Positions 8,003 to 16,013 of a stretch of DNA of 64,000 bases are shown here, one piece after another (within the stretch, counting starts at the first letter, position 1; every line of letters begins with the position of its first letter). This stretch comes from Amycolatopsis camponoti. Its GTDB lineage: Bacteria > Actinomycetota > Actinomycetes > Mycobacteriales > Pseudonocardiaceae. Below the pieces are notes generated by a model. It saw nothing but the letters and a program-made list of their open reading frames with translations. It searched no databases and was not told the origin of the DNA. The translations under genes were made by a program, and so were the position numbers. The stretch covers positions 756,501 to 820,500 of the forward strand of contig NZ_CABVGP010000002.1 of the NCBI RefSeq assembly GCF_902497555.1, written 5' to 3'.

Positions 8003-8716
8003 GTGCAGCCCTCCGAACCCGTGCGCCTGCTCGTCGTCGACGACGAGCCGCACATCGCCGACCTCGTCGCCACCGTCGCCCGGTACGAGGGCTGGCAGGC
8101 GGTCACGGCCGGGTCCGGGAAAGCCGCGCTGAGCCAGGCCGCGGAGTTCGGGCCGGACATCGTCGTGCTCGACCTGATGCTGCCCGACCTGGACGGCTTC
8201 ACCGTGCTCGACCGCCTCCGGGAGAACGGCAGCACGGTGCCCGTGGTGTTCCTCACGGCCAAGGACGCGACGGCCGACCGGATCGCCGGGCTCACCCGCG
8301 GGGGTGACGACTACCTCGTGAAACCGTTTTCCGTCGAGGAGCTGATGGCGCGGCTGCGGGCGGTGCTGCGGCGCAGCTCCGGCGTCACGCACCAGGTGGT
8401 GACGCGCGGCGCCGTCCTGCGCGTCGGCGACCTGACGCTGGACGAGGACACCCGCGAGGTCCGCCGCGGCGACCGGCCGGCCGAGCTGACCCCGACCGAG
8501 TACGAGCTGCTGCGCTACCTCATGCGCCGCTCGCCCGCGGTGCTGACGAAGGCGCAGATCCTCGACCACGTCTGGGAGTACGACTTCGGCGGCCGGTCCA
8601 ATGTGGTCGAGCTCGTCATCTCGCACCTGCGGCGCAAGGTCGACGCGGGCGACGGCGAACCACTGATCCACACCGTGCGCGGTGTCGGGTACGTCGTGCG
8701 CCAGGCCAGCCGGTGA
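8003..8716 (+). CDS. OmpR-family response regulator
   Basis: 237-residue response regulator. The receiver domain has acidic pocket VVDDE (about 11-15), phospho-acceptor D57 in VVLDLMLPDLDG and the LTAKDA/KPF switch region. The C-terminal winged helix (about 135-235) has ELTPTEYELLRYLM and SNVVELVISHLRRK. The GTG at 8003 follows GGGAGA; GTG 8000 is equally in frame. The downstream kinase start overlaps its stop (GTGA). Divergence from the reductase/FMN/ApbE operon makes that operon a plausible target. Confidence 0.92.
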   Translation: MQPSEPVRLLVVDDEPHIADLVATVARYEGWQAVTAGSGKAALSQAAEFGPDIVVLDLMLPDLDGFTVLDRLRENGSTVPVVFLTAKDATADRIAGLTRGGDDYLVKPFSVEELMARLRAVLRRSSGVTHQVVTRGAVLRVGDLTLDEDTREVRRGDRPAELTPTEYELLRYLMRRSPAVLTKAQILDHVWEYDFGGRSNVVELVISHLRRKVDAGDGEPLIHTVRGVGYVVRQASR

Positions 8717-10137
8717 AGCGCTTCTTCCGCCGGTGGTACGGGGCCTGGCAGCGCACGCGGCTGGGCACCCGGATCACGCTCGGCCTCGGCGCGCTCGCGC
8801 TGGTCGTGTTCGCGGCCGTCGGCGTCACGACGGTCGGGATCATGCACGGCTACCTCGACCGGCGGCTCGACGAGCAGCTGTCCAAGAGCCAGAACACGCA
8901 GCTGCCGATGCTGCGCGAGACGCACGGCTCGCCGCAGTCGATCTACTCGTGGTACTCGGCGCTGTACAAGGTGCGCGACGGCGTCGCGATGCCCGAGACG
9001 GGCGGCAAGCTGCCGGGGGACGGCCGCCAGCTCGCGAAGATCGCCGCCGAGGCGGCGGGCGGCGACGTCACGCGCACCGTGTACCTCTCCGACGACGGCC
9101 CCTACCGGGTGCGGGCCTGCCCGGTCGACAACGGTTCGGTGCTGCTGTCCGCCGCGCCGCAGAAGGACCTCGACGGCACGGTCCGGCAGCTGATCTGGGT
9201 GGAGGTCGGCGCCTTCGCGTTCGCGCTGGCCGTGCTGGTGGTCGTGGGACGGCTCGTGCTGAGCCGCGGCCTGCGCCCGCTGGCCGACATGGCCGGTACC
9301 GCGCACGACATCGCGTCCCACGACCTCACCGCGAACCCCGCCCTGCCGGCCCGCGCGGCGGGCACGGGCGGTGGCGCCGAGGTCGACGAGCTGCGGACGG
9401 CGTTCAACGTGATGCTCGCGCACATCGACACGTCCCTGGCGGCGAAGACCGAGGCGAACGAGCGGCTGCGCCGGTTCGTGGCGGACGCGTCGCACGAGCT
9501 GCGGACGCCGTTGACGTCGATCCGGGGCTACGCAGACCTTTTCCGCTACGCGGCGGCGAACGAGCCCGCGGAGCGGGAAGCGCACCTCGGGAAGATCCGC
9601 TCCGAGACGGCGCGGATGAGCGTCCTCGTCGACGACCTCCTGCTGCTGGCCCGGCTCGACGCGCGCGCGGCCGAGACGCCGTTGCGGCCGGAGCGCGTCG
9701 ACCTGGCCGAGCTGGCCGGCGACGCGGCGGACGCGTTCGCCGCCGGCCGTCCCGACCACCCGCTGACGACTTCCCTCGACGCGGCTTTCGTGGACGCCGA
9801 CCCGGTGCGGCTGCGGCAGGTGTTCGACAACCTGCTGGCCAACGCGGCCGTGCACACGCCGCCCGGGACCGCGGTGCACGTCTCGGTGACGGCCTCGGCG
9901 TCCGAAGCGGTCGTGGCGGTGGCCGACGCCGGACCGGGGATCGCCGCGGCCGACCAGGAGCGCATCTTCGACCGGTTCTTCCGCGTCGACGACTCGCGCA
10001 CCCGCGGCAACGGCGGCACCGGGCTCGGGCTGTCGGTGGTCCAGTCCCTGGTCACGGCGCACGGCGGCACGGTCGCGGTCGCCTCGGAGCCGGGCCGGAC
10101 GGTGTTCACGGTCAGGTTGCCGCTCGCCCGGTCGTGA
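8713..10137 (+). CDS. Sensor histidine kinase
   Basis: 474-residue membrane kinase: first TM at about 21-45, extracytoplasmic sensor region (about 50-160), second TM at about 163-185, HAMP, then a HisKA domain with ADASHELRTPLTSIRGY (phospho-His H261) and a HATPase domain with DNLLANA, DAGPGI and GTGLGLSVV. It pairs with the upstream response regulator by overlapping stop/start. It converges on the PNPOx-like gene across a long shared hairpin. Confidence 0.93.
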   Translation: MKRFFRRWYGAWQRTRLGTRITLGLGALALVVFAAVGVTTVGIMHGYLDRRLDEQLSKSQNTQLPMLRETHGSPQSIYSWYSALYKVRDGVAMPETGGKLPGDGRQLAKIAAEAAGGDVTRTVYLSDDGPYRVRACPVDNGSVLLSAAPQKDLDGTVRQLIWVEVGAFAFALAVLVVVGRLVLSRGLRPLADMAGTAHDIASHDLTANPALPARAAGTGGGAEVDELRTAFNVMLAHIDTSLAAKTEANERLRRFVADASHELRTPLTSIRGYADLFRYAAANEPAEREAHLGKIRSETARMSVLVDDLLLLARLDARAAETPLRPERVDLAELAGDAADAFAAGRPDHPLTTSLDAAFVDADPVRLRQVFDNLLANAAVHTPPGTAVHVSVTASASEAVVAVADAGPGIAAADQERIFDRFFRVDDSRTRGNGGTGLGLSVVQSLVTAHGGTVAVASEPGRTVFTVRLPLARS

Positions 10138-10176
10138 GTGAGAAACAGTGTTCTAACCCTGTTTCTCACTCACGAC
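10131..10176. terminator. Perfect 18-bp bidirectional hairpin
   Basis: Arms 10131-10148 (starting GTCGTGAGTGAG) and 10159-10176 are exactly complementary, with a 10-nt loop. The stem contains the stop codons of both the kinase (10135-10137) and the convergent PNPOx-like gene (10166-10168). There is no T tract, so it may act as an mRNA 3' boundary for both transcripts. Confidence 0.7.
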
Positions 10177-10810
10177 CGGTGACGTGCGCCGGGACCTGCC
10201 AGCCGGGGGAGAGGTCGGTGGACGGCTCGGGCGTGCCGAAGACGGTCCGGACCGGGAGCACTCCCGCCCAGGCGGCGTCCGCGTCGAGGTCTTCCGGCTC
10301 GTCGTCCGGGCCTTCGGCGCGCACCTTCACCGACGCCTCGGCGAGGTCCAGCGACAGGACGCTCACCGCCGCGAACTCCTTCGCGTTGACCTCGCGCGCG
10401 TGCTCCCAGGAACCCGGCGCGAGGTGGTCGGTCAGCACCTTCAGGCCGTGCATCTTCGCTTCGGGGTCGACGACCGGCTTCGCCTTCCCGAAGATGACCG
10501 CGCTGCGGTAGTTCATCGAGTGGTTGTTCACCGAGCGCGAGTAGACGATGCCGTCGAGGAGCGTCACCGTGACGCAGACGTCGAGGTCCCGGGACGCCGT
10601 GCGCAGGCTCGACGCGCCGGTGGAGCCGTGCAGGTAGAGCGTGTCGCCGTCGCGGCCGTAGCCGGTCGGCAGGACCAGGGGCGCGCCGTCCCGGACGATG
10701 CCGAGGTGGCAGATCAGGCCCTCGTCCAGGACGGCGTGGAGTGCGGAGCGGTCGGTCACGGCCCGGTGCTTCTTGCGGCCGAGCGTGGTGCGGGGCGTGG
10801 TGGACAGCAT
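10166..10810 (-). CDS. Pyridoxamine 5'-phosphate oxidase family protein
   Basis: 214-residue PNPOx-like split-barrel flavin/F420-binding protein. Features fitting the family are LICHLGIVRDGAPLVLPTGYG near the N-terminus, YLHGSTGASSL, and SVNNHSMNYRSAVIFGKAKPV in the core. Its length and sequence resemble the actinobacterial stand-alone group rather than classical PdxH, so B6 synthesis is not asserted. It is divergent from a MocR gene, and MocR regulators often control neighbouring genes. ATG start at 10810. Confidence 0.82.
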   Translation of the reverse strand: MLSTTPRTTLGRKKHRAVTDRSALHAVLDEGLICHLGIVRDGAPLVLPTGYGRDGDTLYLHGSTGASSLRTASRDLDVCVTVTLLDGIVYSRSVNNHSMNYRSAVIFGKAKPVVDPEAKMHGLKVLTDHLAPGSWEHAREVNAKEFAAVSVLSLDLAEASVKVRAEGPDDEPEDLDADAAWAGVLPVRTVFGTPEPSTDLSPGWQVPAHVTGRE

Positions 10811-10847
10811 GCGACCAGCGTCTCCCAGCACAGTGGCATCGGAGAAC

Positions 10848-10879
10848 GTCCACTTCTCGTACACTTGGGAAGTCCACTT
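10848..10879. promoter_or_regulatory. Three tandem GTNCACTT boxes, candidate MocR operator
   Basis: GTCCACTT (10848-10855), GTACACTT (10859-10866) and GTCCACTT (10872-10879) lie head to tail at 11- and 13-bp steps in the 81-bp gap between the divergent PNPOx and MocR genes. MocR proteins typically bind direct repeats, so this is a good autoregulatory site. The last box abuts the MocR ribosome site. Confidence 0.5.
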
Positions 10880-10891
10880 GAGGAGGTCCCC

Positions 10892-12262
10892 GTGACCCAC
10901 GCCGACACCGCGCTCCCGGTCAGCCTCGACCGGGACGACGCGACGCCGCTGGCCGTCCAGCTCGCCGACGCGCTGCGAGAAGCGGCCGCTTCGGGCCACC
11001 TCCGGGGCGGCGACCGGCTCCCGTCGACGCGGGCACTGGCCGGACGCCTCGGCGTCAGCCGGACGGTGACGTCGGCGGCGTACGAGCAGCTGCACGCCGA
11101 GGGGTGGATCGCGGGGCGGCACGGGTCCGGCACGTACGTGACGACGCCGCCCTCGTTTTCGGCGTCGGAGGTGCCGGCGCCGGCTGTCCCGGCGCCTGAG
11201 TCCGAAGCGCCGTCGCTGCTCGACCTCGGGCCGGGGACGCCGTGGGCGGACGGCCTGGACCGCGCGGCCTGGCGCCGCGCGTGGCGGGCGGCGGCCGACC
11301 CGGATCCGCTGGTCCGCGCGCACCGCGCCGGGCTGCCGGAGTACCGCGCGGCCGTGTCGGAGCACCTGCTGCGGCACCGCGGGCTGGCGGCGGGCTCGGT
11401 GCTGGCGACCGGCGGGACGACGGCGGCGGTCGTCGAGCTGGCCGCGGCGGTGCTCGAACGCGGGGACGTCGTCGCCGTCGAGGAGCCCGGCTACCAGCGC
11501 GCGGTGCAGGCGTTCCGGCGGGCGGGCATGCGGGTGGTGGGCGTGCCGGTGGACGACGAGGGCCTGCGCCCGGACGCGATCCCGGCGGGGGCGAGGGCGG
11601 TGTACTGCTCGCCGGCGCACCAGTACCCGATGGGCAGCCGGCTGAGCGCGGCGAGGCGGGTCGCGCTGGTGGAGCGGGCGCGATCGTCCGCGATGTTGGT
11701 GATCGAGGACGACTACGACGGCGAGCTGCGCTTCGACGTGGCGCCGCTGCCGATGCTGGCGTCGTTGGCACCGGACGTGGTGGCGCACTTGGGGACGACG
11801 TCGAAGATCCTGACGCCGACGCTGGGGGCGGGGTGGATGGTGGCGCCGGAGGCGATCACGTCGGCGGTGCTGGCGTATCGGGATTCGACGGGGACGCGGC
11901 CGTCGCCGGCGGGGCAGCGGGTGCTGTACGAGTTCGCGCGGAACGGGGATCTGGGGCGTCACTTGCGGAAGCTGCGCCGGGAGATGGCCGAGCGGCGGAC
12001 GTTGCTGGCGGGAGCGTTGGCCGGGGCGGGGATCCCGGTGCGGGGCGATGACGCGGGGGCGCATCTGGTGGTGCCGTTTTCGTCGGCTTCGGTGGAGGCT
12101 TCGGTGATCTCCGCGGCGGAGCGGCGGGGGATCCGGCTGGACGGGTTGGCGCGGCACTTCGCGGGGGAGCCTTCGGCGCACGGGGTGGCGATCGGGTACG
12201 CGGGTTGTGGGCGGGAGGCTTTGGTGGCGGCGTTGCCGACGTTGGTTTCGCTGCTGCGGTGA
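10892..12262 (+). CDS. MocR-type transcriptional regulator (GntR-aminotransferase fusion)
   Basis: 456 residues. The N-terminal GntR winged helix (about 18-88) has GDRLPSTRALAGRLGVSRTV and HGSGTYV, and is followed by a fold-type I aminotransferase-like domain. The PLP-binding lysine is K305 in GTTSKILTPTLGAGW, and other landmarks are EEPGYQ and DDYDGELR. GTG 10892 has GAGGAGG 5 nt upstream. It probably senses PLP or an amino compound and controls itself and the divergent PNPOx-like gene. Confidence 0.9.
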   Translation: MTHADTALPVSLDRDDATPLAVQLADALREAAASGHLRGGDRLPSTRALAGRLGVSRTVTSAAYEQLHAEGWIAGRHGSGTYVTTPPSFSASEVPAPAVPAPESEAPSLLDLGPGTPWADGLDRAAWRRAWRAAADPDPLVRAHRAGLPEYRAAVSEHLLRHRGLAAGSVLATGGTTAAVVELAAAVLERGDVVAVEEPGYQRAVQAFRRAGMRVVGVPVDDEGLRPDAIPAGARAVYCSPAHQYPMGSRLSAARRVALVERARSSAMLVIEDDYDGELRFDVAPLPMLASLAPDVVAHLGTTSKILTPTLGAGWMVAPEAITSAVLAYRDSTGTRPSPAGQRVLYEFARNGDLGRHLRKLRREMAERRTLLAGALAGAGIPVRGDDAGAHLVVPFSSASVEASVISAAERRGIRLDGLARHFAGEPSAHGVAIGYAGCGREALVAALPTLVSLLR

Positions 12263-12318
12263 GGCTTGTGGTGAGCTGGCGCTGCGGGTTGGTGCTGCGG
12301 GTTGGTCTCGAGCGCGCG

Positions 12319-12437
12319 ATGTGGCCTTGGGTGTGTTGGGCGCCCCGATGTGGCGTTGGTTGCGCGGGGCGCACGCAATGTGGCGTTGGTTGCGCCCCGC
12401 GCACCCGATGTGGCGTTGGTTGCGCGGGGCGCTGATC
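12319..12437. repeat. 30-bp tandem repeat array
   Basis: ATGTGGCGTTGGTTGCGC occurs exactly at 12348, 12378 and 12408, a strict 30-bp period, with a degenerate copy at 12319. The 12-bp tails vary (GGGGCGC or CCCGCGC types). Just upstream, GCTGCGGGTTGGT is also duplicated (about 12281-12306). Confidence 0.9.
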
Positions 12438-12463
12438 TCTCTTGCCGTGTCAGGAGTTGCGCT

Positions 12464-12495
12464 GTTGTCCACAGCCAAGCCGTGATGTGGACAAC
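12464..12495. repeat. Inverted pair of DnaA-box-like 9-mers
   Basis: TTGTCCACA at 12465-12473 and its complement TGTGGACAA at 12486-12494, extended to 10-bp arms by flanking G/C. TTGTCCACA matches the DnaA-box consensus used by high-GC actinomycetes. Two boxes alone do not make an origin; this could equally be a terminator-like palindrome. Confidence 0.55.
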
Positions 12496-12597
12496 GAGGT
12501 TCGGTCGGCGGCTTTCCCGGCTTCGCGTCGGTGGTTGCCGATACGCTGGAGCAGGCGGGGGCCCCCGAGGGGAGGGCGGGCTCTGCCCTGGCCCGCG

Positions 12598-12812
12598 GGG
12601 AACTGCGTGGGCCCTACAGGGAACTGCCCTGGCCTTGCGCGGGCTCCGCGGGGGAACTGCCCGGCCCTGCGGGGGAACTGCCCCGCCCTGCCGGGGAGCT
12701 GTGCGGACCCTGCCCCGGCCTTGCGCGGGCCCTGCGGGGGAACTGCACAGGCGCTGCGCGGGCCCTGCGGGGGGAACTGCACAGGCGCTGCGCGGGCCCT
12801 GCTCGGGGAAGT
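12598..12812. repeat. GGGAACTGC repeat array with 34-bp units
   Basis: GGGAACTGC starts at 12598, 12619, 12652, 12673, 12738 and 12772. The last two begin near-identical 34-bp units (12738-12771 and 12772-12802) sharing GCACAGGCGCTGCGCGGGCC. A shorter duplication of CGAGACTCCAGCC follows at 12853-12878. Confidence 0.85.
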
Positions 12813-13008
12813 CCGGGCTGTCCCGGCTCCGGCCCGGCTGAGCCCCGAGTCCCGAGACTCCAGCCCGAGACTCCAGCCCCGGGCCCACCGGTCCCCCGAT
12901 GTACCAGACGTGACAGGGCCCGCACAGGTTGCGCTCACCGCCCGTGGGGCGCCGCCCGGCGCACCGGGCTCGGCTGTTCGCCGAGGTCACCGGGTACGGT
13001 GGCTCACC

Positions 13009-14103
13009 ATGAGCGAGAAGATCCGGGTGGCGGTCGTGTTCGGCGGGCGCAGCAGTGAGCACACCATCTCCTGCCTCTCCGCCGGCAGCGTCCTGGGGAA
13101 CCTCGACCCCGGACGGTTCGAAGCCGTTCCCGTCGGGATCACCCGTGCGGGCCGGTGGGTGCTCGGCACCGGGGACTCCGCGCAGCTCGCCATCCGGGGC
13201 CGCGAACTGCCGTCCGTCGATGACGGCAAGGGCCTCGTCCTCGCCGGCGATCCCTCCAGCCAGGGGCTCGTCGCCGTCGAAGCCGGGCGGGAAAGCGAAC
13301 TCCTCTCCCAGGTGGACGTCGTCTTCCCGGTGCTGCACGGCGCCTTCGGCGAAGACGGCACCATCCAGGGCCTGCTCGAACTCGCCGGCATCCCGTACGT
13401 CGGCCCCGGCGTGCTCGCCAGTGCCGCCGCCATGGACAAGGAAACCGCCAAGAAACTCCTGGCCGCCGAAGGGCTTCCGGTCGGTACCTTCGCCGCCCTC
13501 AAGCGCAGCGAGTCCACTTTGGACGAACACGGCAAGGCCAAGCTCGGCCTGCCCGTCTTCGTCAAGCCCTCGCGCGCCGGTTCCTCAGTCGGCATCAGCC
13601 GCGTGACGTCGTGGGACGACCTCGACGCCGCCATCGAACTCGCCCGCGCCACCGATCCGAAGGTCCTCGTCGAAGCCGCGGTCGTCGGCCGTGAGGTCGA
13701 GTGCGGTGTCCTCGAGTTCCCCGACGGCCGCGTCGAAGCGTCGCTGCCCGCCGAGATCCGGGTGCTGTCCGAGGACGAAAACGCTTGGTACGACTTCGAA
13801 ACCAAGTACCTCGGCGACGACGCCGAGCTGGACATCCCGGCCAAGCTCGACGACGCGCTCACCGAGAAGCTGCGCGCCATGGCCGTCAAGGCGTTCCGGG
13901 CGCTCGACTGCCAGGGCCTCGCCCGCGTCGACTTCTTCGTCGGTGCCGACGGCGAGCTGACCATCAACGAGGTCAACACCATGCCCGGCTTCACGACGAA
14001 GTCCGCCTACCCGAAGATGTGGGAGGTCACCGGCGTCGACTACACGACCCTGCTGACCACGCTCATCGACACGGCCATCGCGCGGGGCACGGGCCTGCGC
14101 TGA
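13009..14103 (+). CDS. ddl: D-alanine--D-alanine ligase
   Basis: 364-residue ATP-grasp ligase forming D-Ala-D-Ala for peptidoglycan. Features: [20 protein letters not shown] (N-terminal substrate loop), [31 protein letters not shown] (ATP-binding loop) and C-terminal RVDFFV...[11 protein letters not shown] with Mg ligands. The start is ATG 13009, with TACGGT 8 nt before it and no ribosome site, fitting leaderless transcription. Upstream in-frame extension through the repeats is not believable. Followed after 7 nt by the convergent DUF3515 gene. Confidence 0.96.
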   Translation: MSEKIRVAVVFGGRSSEHTISCLSAGSVLGNLDPGRFEAVPVGITRAGRWVLGTGDSAQLAIRGRELPSVDDGKGLVLAGDPSSQGLVAVEAGRESELLSQVDVVFPVLHGAFGEDGTIQGLLELAGIPYVGPGVLASAAAMDKETAKKLLAAEGLPVGTFAALKRSESTLDEHGKAKLGLPVFVKPSRAGSSVGISRVTSWDDLDAAIELARATDPKVLVEAAVVGREVECGVLEFPDGRVEASLPAEIRVLSEDENAWYDFETKYLGDDAELDIPAKLDDALTEKLRAMAVKAFRALDCQGLARVDFFVGADGELTINEVNTMPGFTTKSAYPKMWEVTGVDYTTLLTTLIDTAIARGTGLR

Positions 14104-14110
14104 CCGAGGC

Positions 14111-14650
14111 TCAGGAGAACCGCAGCGGCCGAGCGGGCAGCTTCGCCGCCACGGTGTCCGAGATCTGCTGCAACGGCCCGGTCCCGGCGCTGTCCGGCAC
14201 CGTCAACGCCGCGTAGACCTCGCGGTCCACGACGTACCACGTCGACGCGCCGTCGCCCGGCACCTGCAGCCATTGGACCTTGTTCACCAGCCGCAGCGCC
14301 GCCGTCGGCGTCAGCTCCGGGGGCCGGCTCAGCCCGCACCGGAGCACGAGCGGGTCGTCGGAGCCCCAGGCCACCGTGGCCGGCGGGGCCGGGTCCGCCA
14401 GCGCGCGCACTTTGAGAGAAGTCCCGTTCGACGTCAGCTCCGTCGGCACCGCTCCCAGCAGCGTCGTGCAGCCCGGCGACCCCGCGAACGGCGCGGGCAC
14501 CGGGACGAGCGGCAACGGGCCGGAGTCCGCGGACTCCGAGGAACGCAGAGTCAGGGCGAAGACGGCGACGGCGACCGCCAGGGCCACGGCGAGCGCGGCC
14601 GCGGTGACGAGCACCACCCTGGGCGGGGCACCGGTGTCGGAATCGGGCAC
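14111..14650 (-). CDS. DUF3515 family membrane-anchored protein
   Basis: 179 residues: an N-terminal TM anchor (about 14-35) and an extracytoplasmic domain with two cysteines (GCTTLLG and VLRCGL), probably disulfide-bonded, and RLVNKVQWLQVPG. The DUF3515 family lies next to ddl in many actinobacteria (Rv2980 in M. tuberculosis), implying a cell-envelope role, but no function is known to me. GTG start at 14650. Confidence 0.85.
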   Translation of the reverse strand: MPDSDTGAPPRVVLVTAAALAVALAVAVAVFALTLRSSESADSGPLPLVPVPAPFAGSPGCTTLLGAVPTELTSNGTSLKVRALADPAPPATVAWGSDDPLVLRCGLSRPPELTPTAALRLVNKVQWLQVPGDGASTWYVVDREVYAALTVPDSAGTGPLQQISDTVAAKLPARPLRFS

Positions 14651-14669
14651 GCCACCACTACACCATTAC

Positions 14670-14903
14670 TCAGAGATGCACGACCGGGCAGGTCAGCGTC
14701 CGCGTGATGCCTTCCACGTTCTGCACCTTGGCGACCACGAGCTGACCCAGCTGGTCGACGCTGTCGGCGGCCGCGCGGACGATCACGTCGTACGGCCCGG
14801 TGACATCCTCCGAACTGGTGACGCCGGCGATGCTGGAGATCTCGGCTGCCACCGCGGCCGCCTTGCCGACCTCGGTCTGAATGAGGATGTATGCGTGGAC
14901 CAC
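14670..14903 (-). CDS. Stand-alone Lrp/AsnC ligand-binding (RAM) domain protein
   Basis: 77 residues forming only the alpha-beta RAM sandwich of Lrp/AsnC regulators, e.g. VHAYILIQTEVGKAAAVAAEIS and GPYDVIVRAAADSVDQLGQLVV. There is no HTH. Such free RAM proteins bind amino acids and may modulate full-length Lrp proteins. GTG 14903 has AAAGGG about 8 nt upstream. Divergent from thiL. Confidence 0.85.
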   Translation of the reverse strand: MVHAYILIQTEVGKAAAVAAEISSIAGVTSSEDVTGPYDVIVRAAADSVDQLGQLVVAKVQNVEGITRTLTCPVVHL

Positions 14904-15040
14904 GGCGCGCCCTTTCGTCGGGATCGATCGGCTCAAGGTAGGAACGTTCTCAGCAACGTATCGCCAGCTCACGGAAAAACATAGGGCATCCGACTATCGG
15001 TGATCGATCTTTGTCCCGGTAGAGAAAGCAGAGGTGACCG

Positions 15041-15997
15041 GTGTCACCGAACGACGGAACGGTCGCCGAGACCGGGGAGTTCGCGCTCATCCGCGCCGTC
15101 ACCGAAGGACGGCGCCAGCCCCCGGGCACGCTGCTCGGCCCGGGCGACGACGCCGCCGTCGTCGCGGCCCCCGACGGCCGCGTGGTCGCCAGCACCGACG
15201 TGCTCGTCCAGGGCGTCCACTTTCGGCTCGACTGGTCGCCGCCCGAGTACGTCGGGCGCAAGGCCGTCGCGGTCAACCTGGCCGACATCGCCGCCATGGG
15301 CGCCACCCCGACCACCGTCCTGGTCGGCCTCGCCTGCCCGCCCGACACCCCGCGCGACGTCGTCACCGCGCTGGCCGACGGCATGTGGGCCGAGGCCGAA
15401 CGCGCCGGCATCGGCGTCTCCGGCGGCGACATGGTCCGCGCCGACCAGCTCGTGATCAGCGTCACCGCGCTCGGCGACCTGGGCGACCGCGAGCCCGTGA
15501 CGCGCTCGGGCGCCCGGCCCGGCGACGTCCTCGCCGTCAACGGGAAGCTCGGCTGGGCGGCGGCCGGCCTGGCCGTGCTCGGCCGAGGGTTCCGCTCGCC
15601 GGTCGGCGTCGTCAACGCCCAGCGCTGCCCGGAACCGCCGTACGACGCGGGTCCGCGCGCTGCCCTCGCGGGAGCCACGGCGATGATCGACGTCTCCGAC
15701 GGGCTCCTGGCCGACCTCGCCCACATCGGCGAGGCGTCCGGCGTCGGGATCGACGTCCGCACGGCCGACCTCGACGTCCCCGGGCGGCTCACCGAAGTCG
15801 GCGCCGCACTGGGCGCCGACCCGCTGGACTGGGTCCTGACCGGTGGTGAGGATCACGCCCTCGTCGCGACCTTCCCGCCGTTCACCGAACTCCCCGAGGG
15901 CTGGCGCACGATCGGCGTCGTCACCATGGCGGACTCGGGGATCACGGTGGACGGGAAACCGTTTTCGCGAGAAGCCGGATGGACGCACTGGCGCTGA
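15041..15997 (+). CDS. thiL: Thiamine-monophosphate kinase
   Basis: 318-residue ThiL, phosphorylating thiamine monophosphate to thiamine pyrophosphate. Typical motifs are FALIRAVTEG, LGPGDDAAVV, STDVLVQGVHF, AVNLADIAAMGA, GGDMVRADQLVISVTALG and IDVSDGLLADL, followed by a C-terminal GGEDHALV. GTG 15041 follows AGAGGTGA. Position between ddl/DUF3515 and ung matches the mycobacterial order. I see no TPP riboswitch upstream. Confidence 0.95.
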   Translation: MSPNDGTVAETGEFALIRAVTEGRRQPPGTLLGPGDDAAVVAAPDGRVVASTDVLVQGVHFRLDWSPPEYVGRKAVAVNLADIAAMGATPTTVLVGLACPPDTPRDVVTALADGMWAEAERAGIGVSGGDMVRADQLVISVTALGDLGDREPVTRSGARPGDVLAVNGKLGWAAAGLAVLGRGFRSPVGVVNAQRCPEPPYDAGPRAALAGATAMIDVSDGLLADLAHIGEASGVGIDVRTADLDVPGRLTEVGAALGADPLDWVLTGGEDHALVATFPPFTELPEGWRTIGVVTMADSGITVDGKPFSREAGWTHWR

Positions 15998-16013
15998 TCT
16001 AGGCTCGGGAAGC

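Larger units (their letters stand above)
12263..13008. other. 746-bp gene-free, repeat-rich interval before ddl
   Basis: I see no credible gene on either strand. Open frames cross it in several frames only because stops are rare at this GC, and their products are Gly/Pro/Ala/Arg-biased. It holds a 30-bp tandem array, a paired DnaA-box-like palindrome, a CGATACGCT -10-like element (12540-12547) and a GGGAACTGC array. It ends with TACGGT (12995-13000), 8 nt before the ddl ATG, suggesting leaderless ddl transcription. Confidence 0.7.

Noticed and set aside
12348..12437. CRISPR-like 30-bp periodic repeat
   Set aside because: The variable part is only 12 bp and is low-complexity GC; no cas genes.
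12442..13008. Long in-frame upstream extension of Ddl and other open frames across the repeats
   Set aside because: The translated extension is Gly/Pro/Cys/Arg-biased repeat sequence with no family match; the [13 protein letters not shown] start at 13009 is the conserved Ddl N-terminus.
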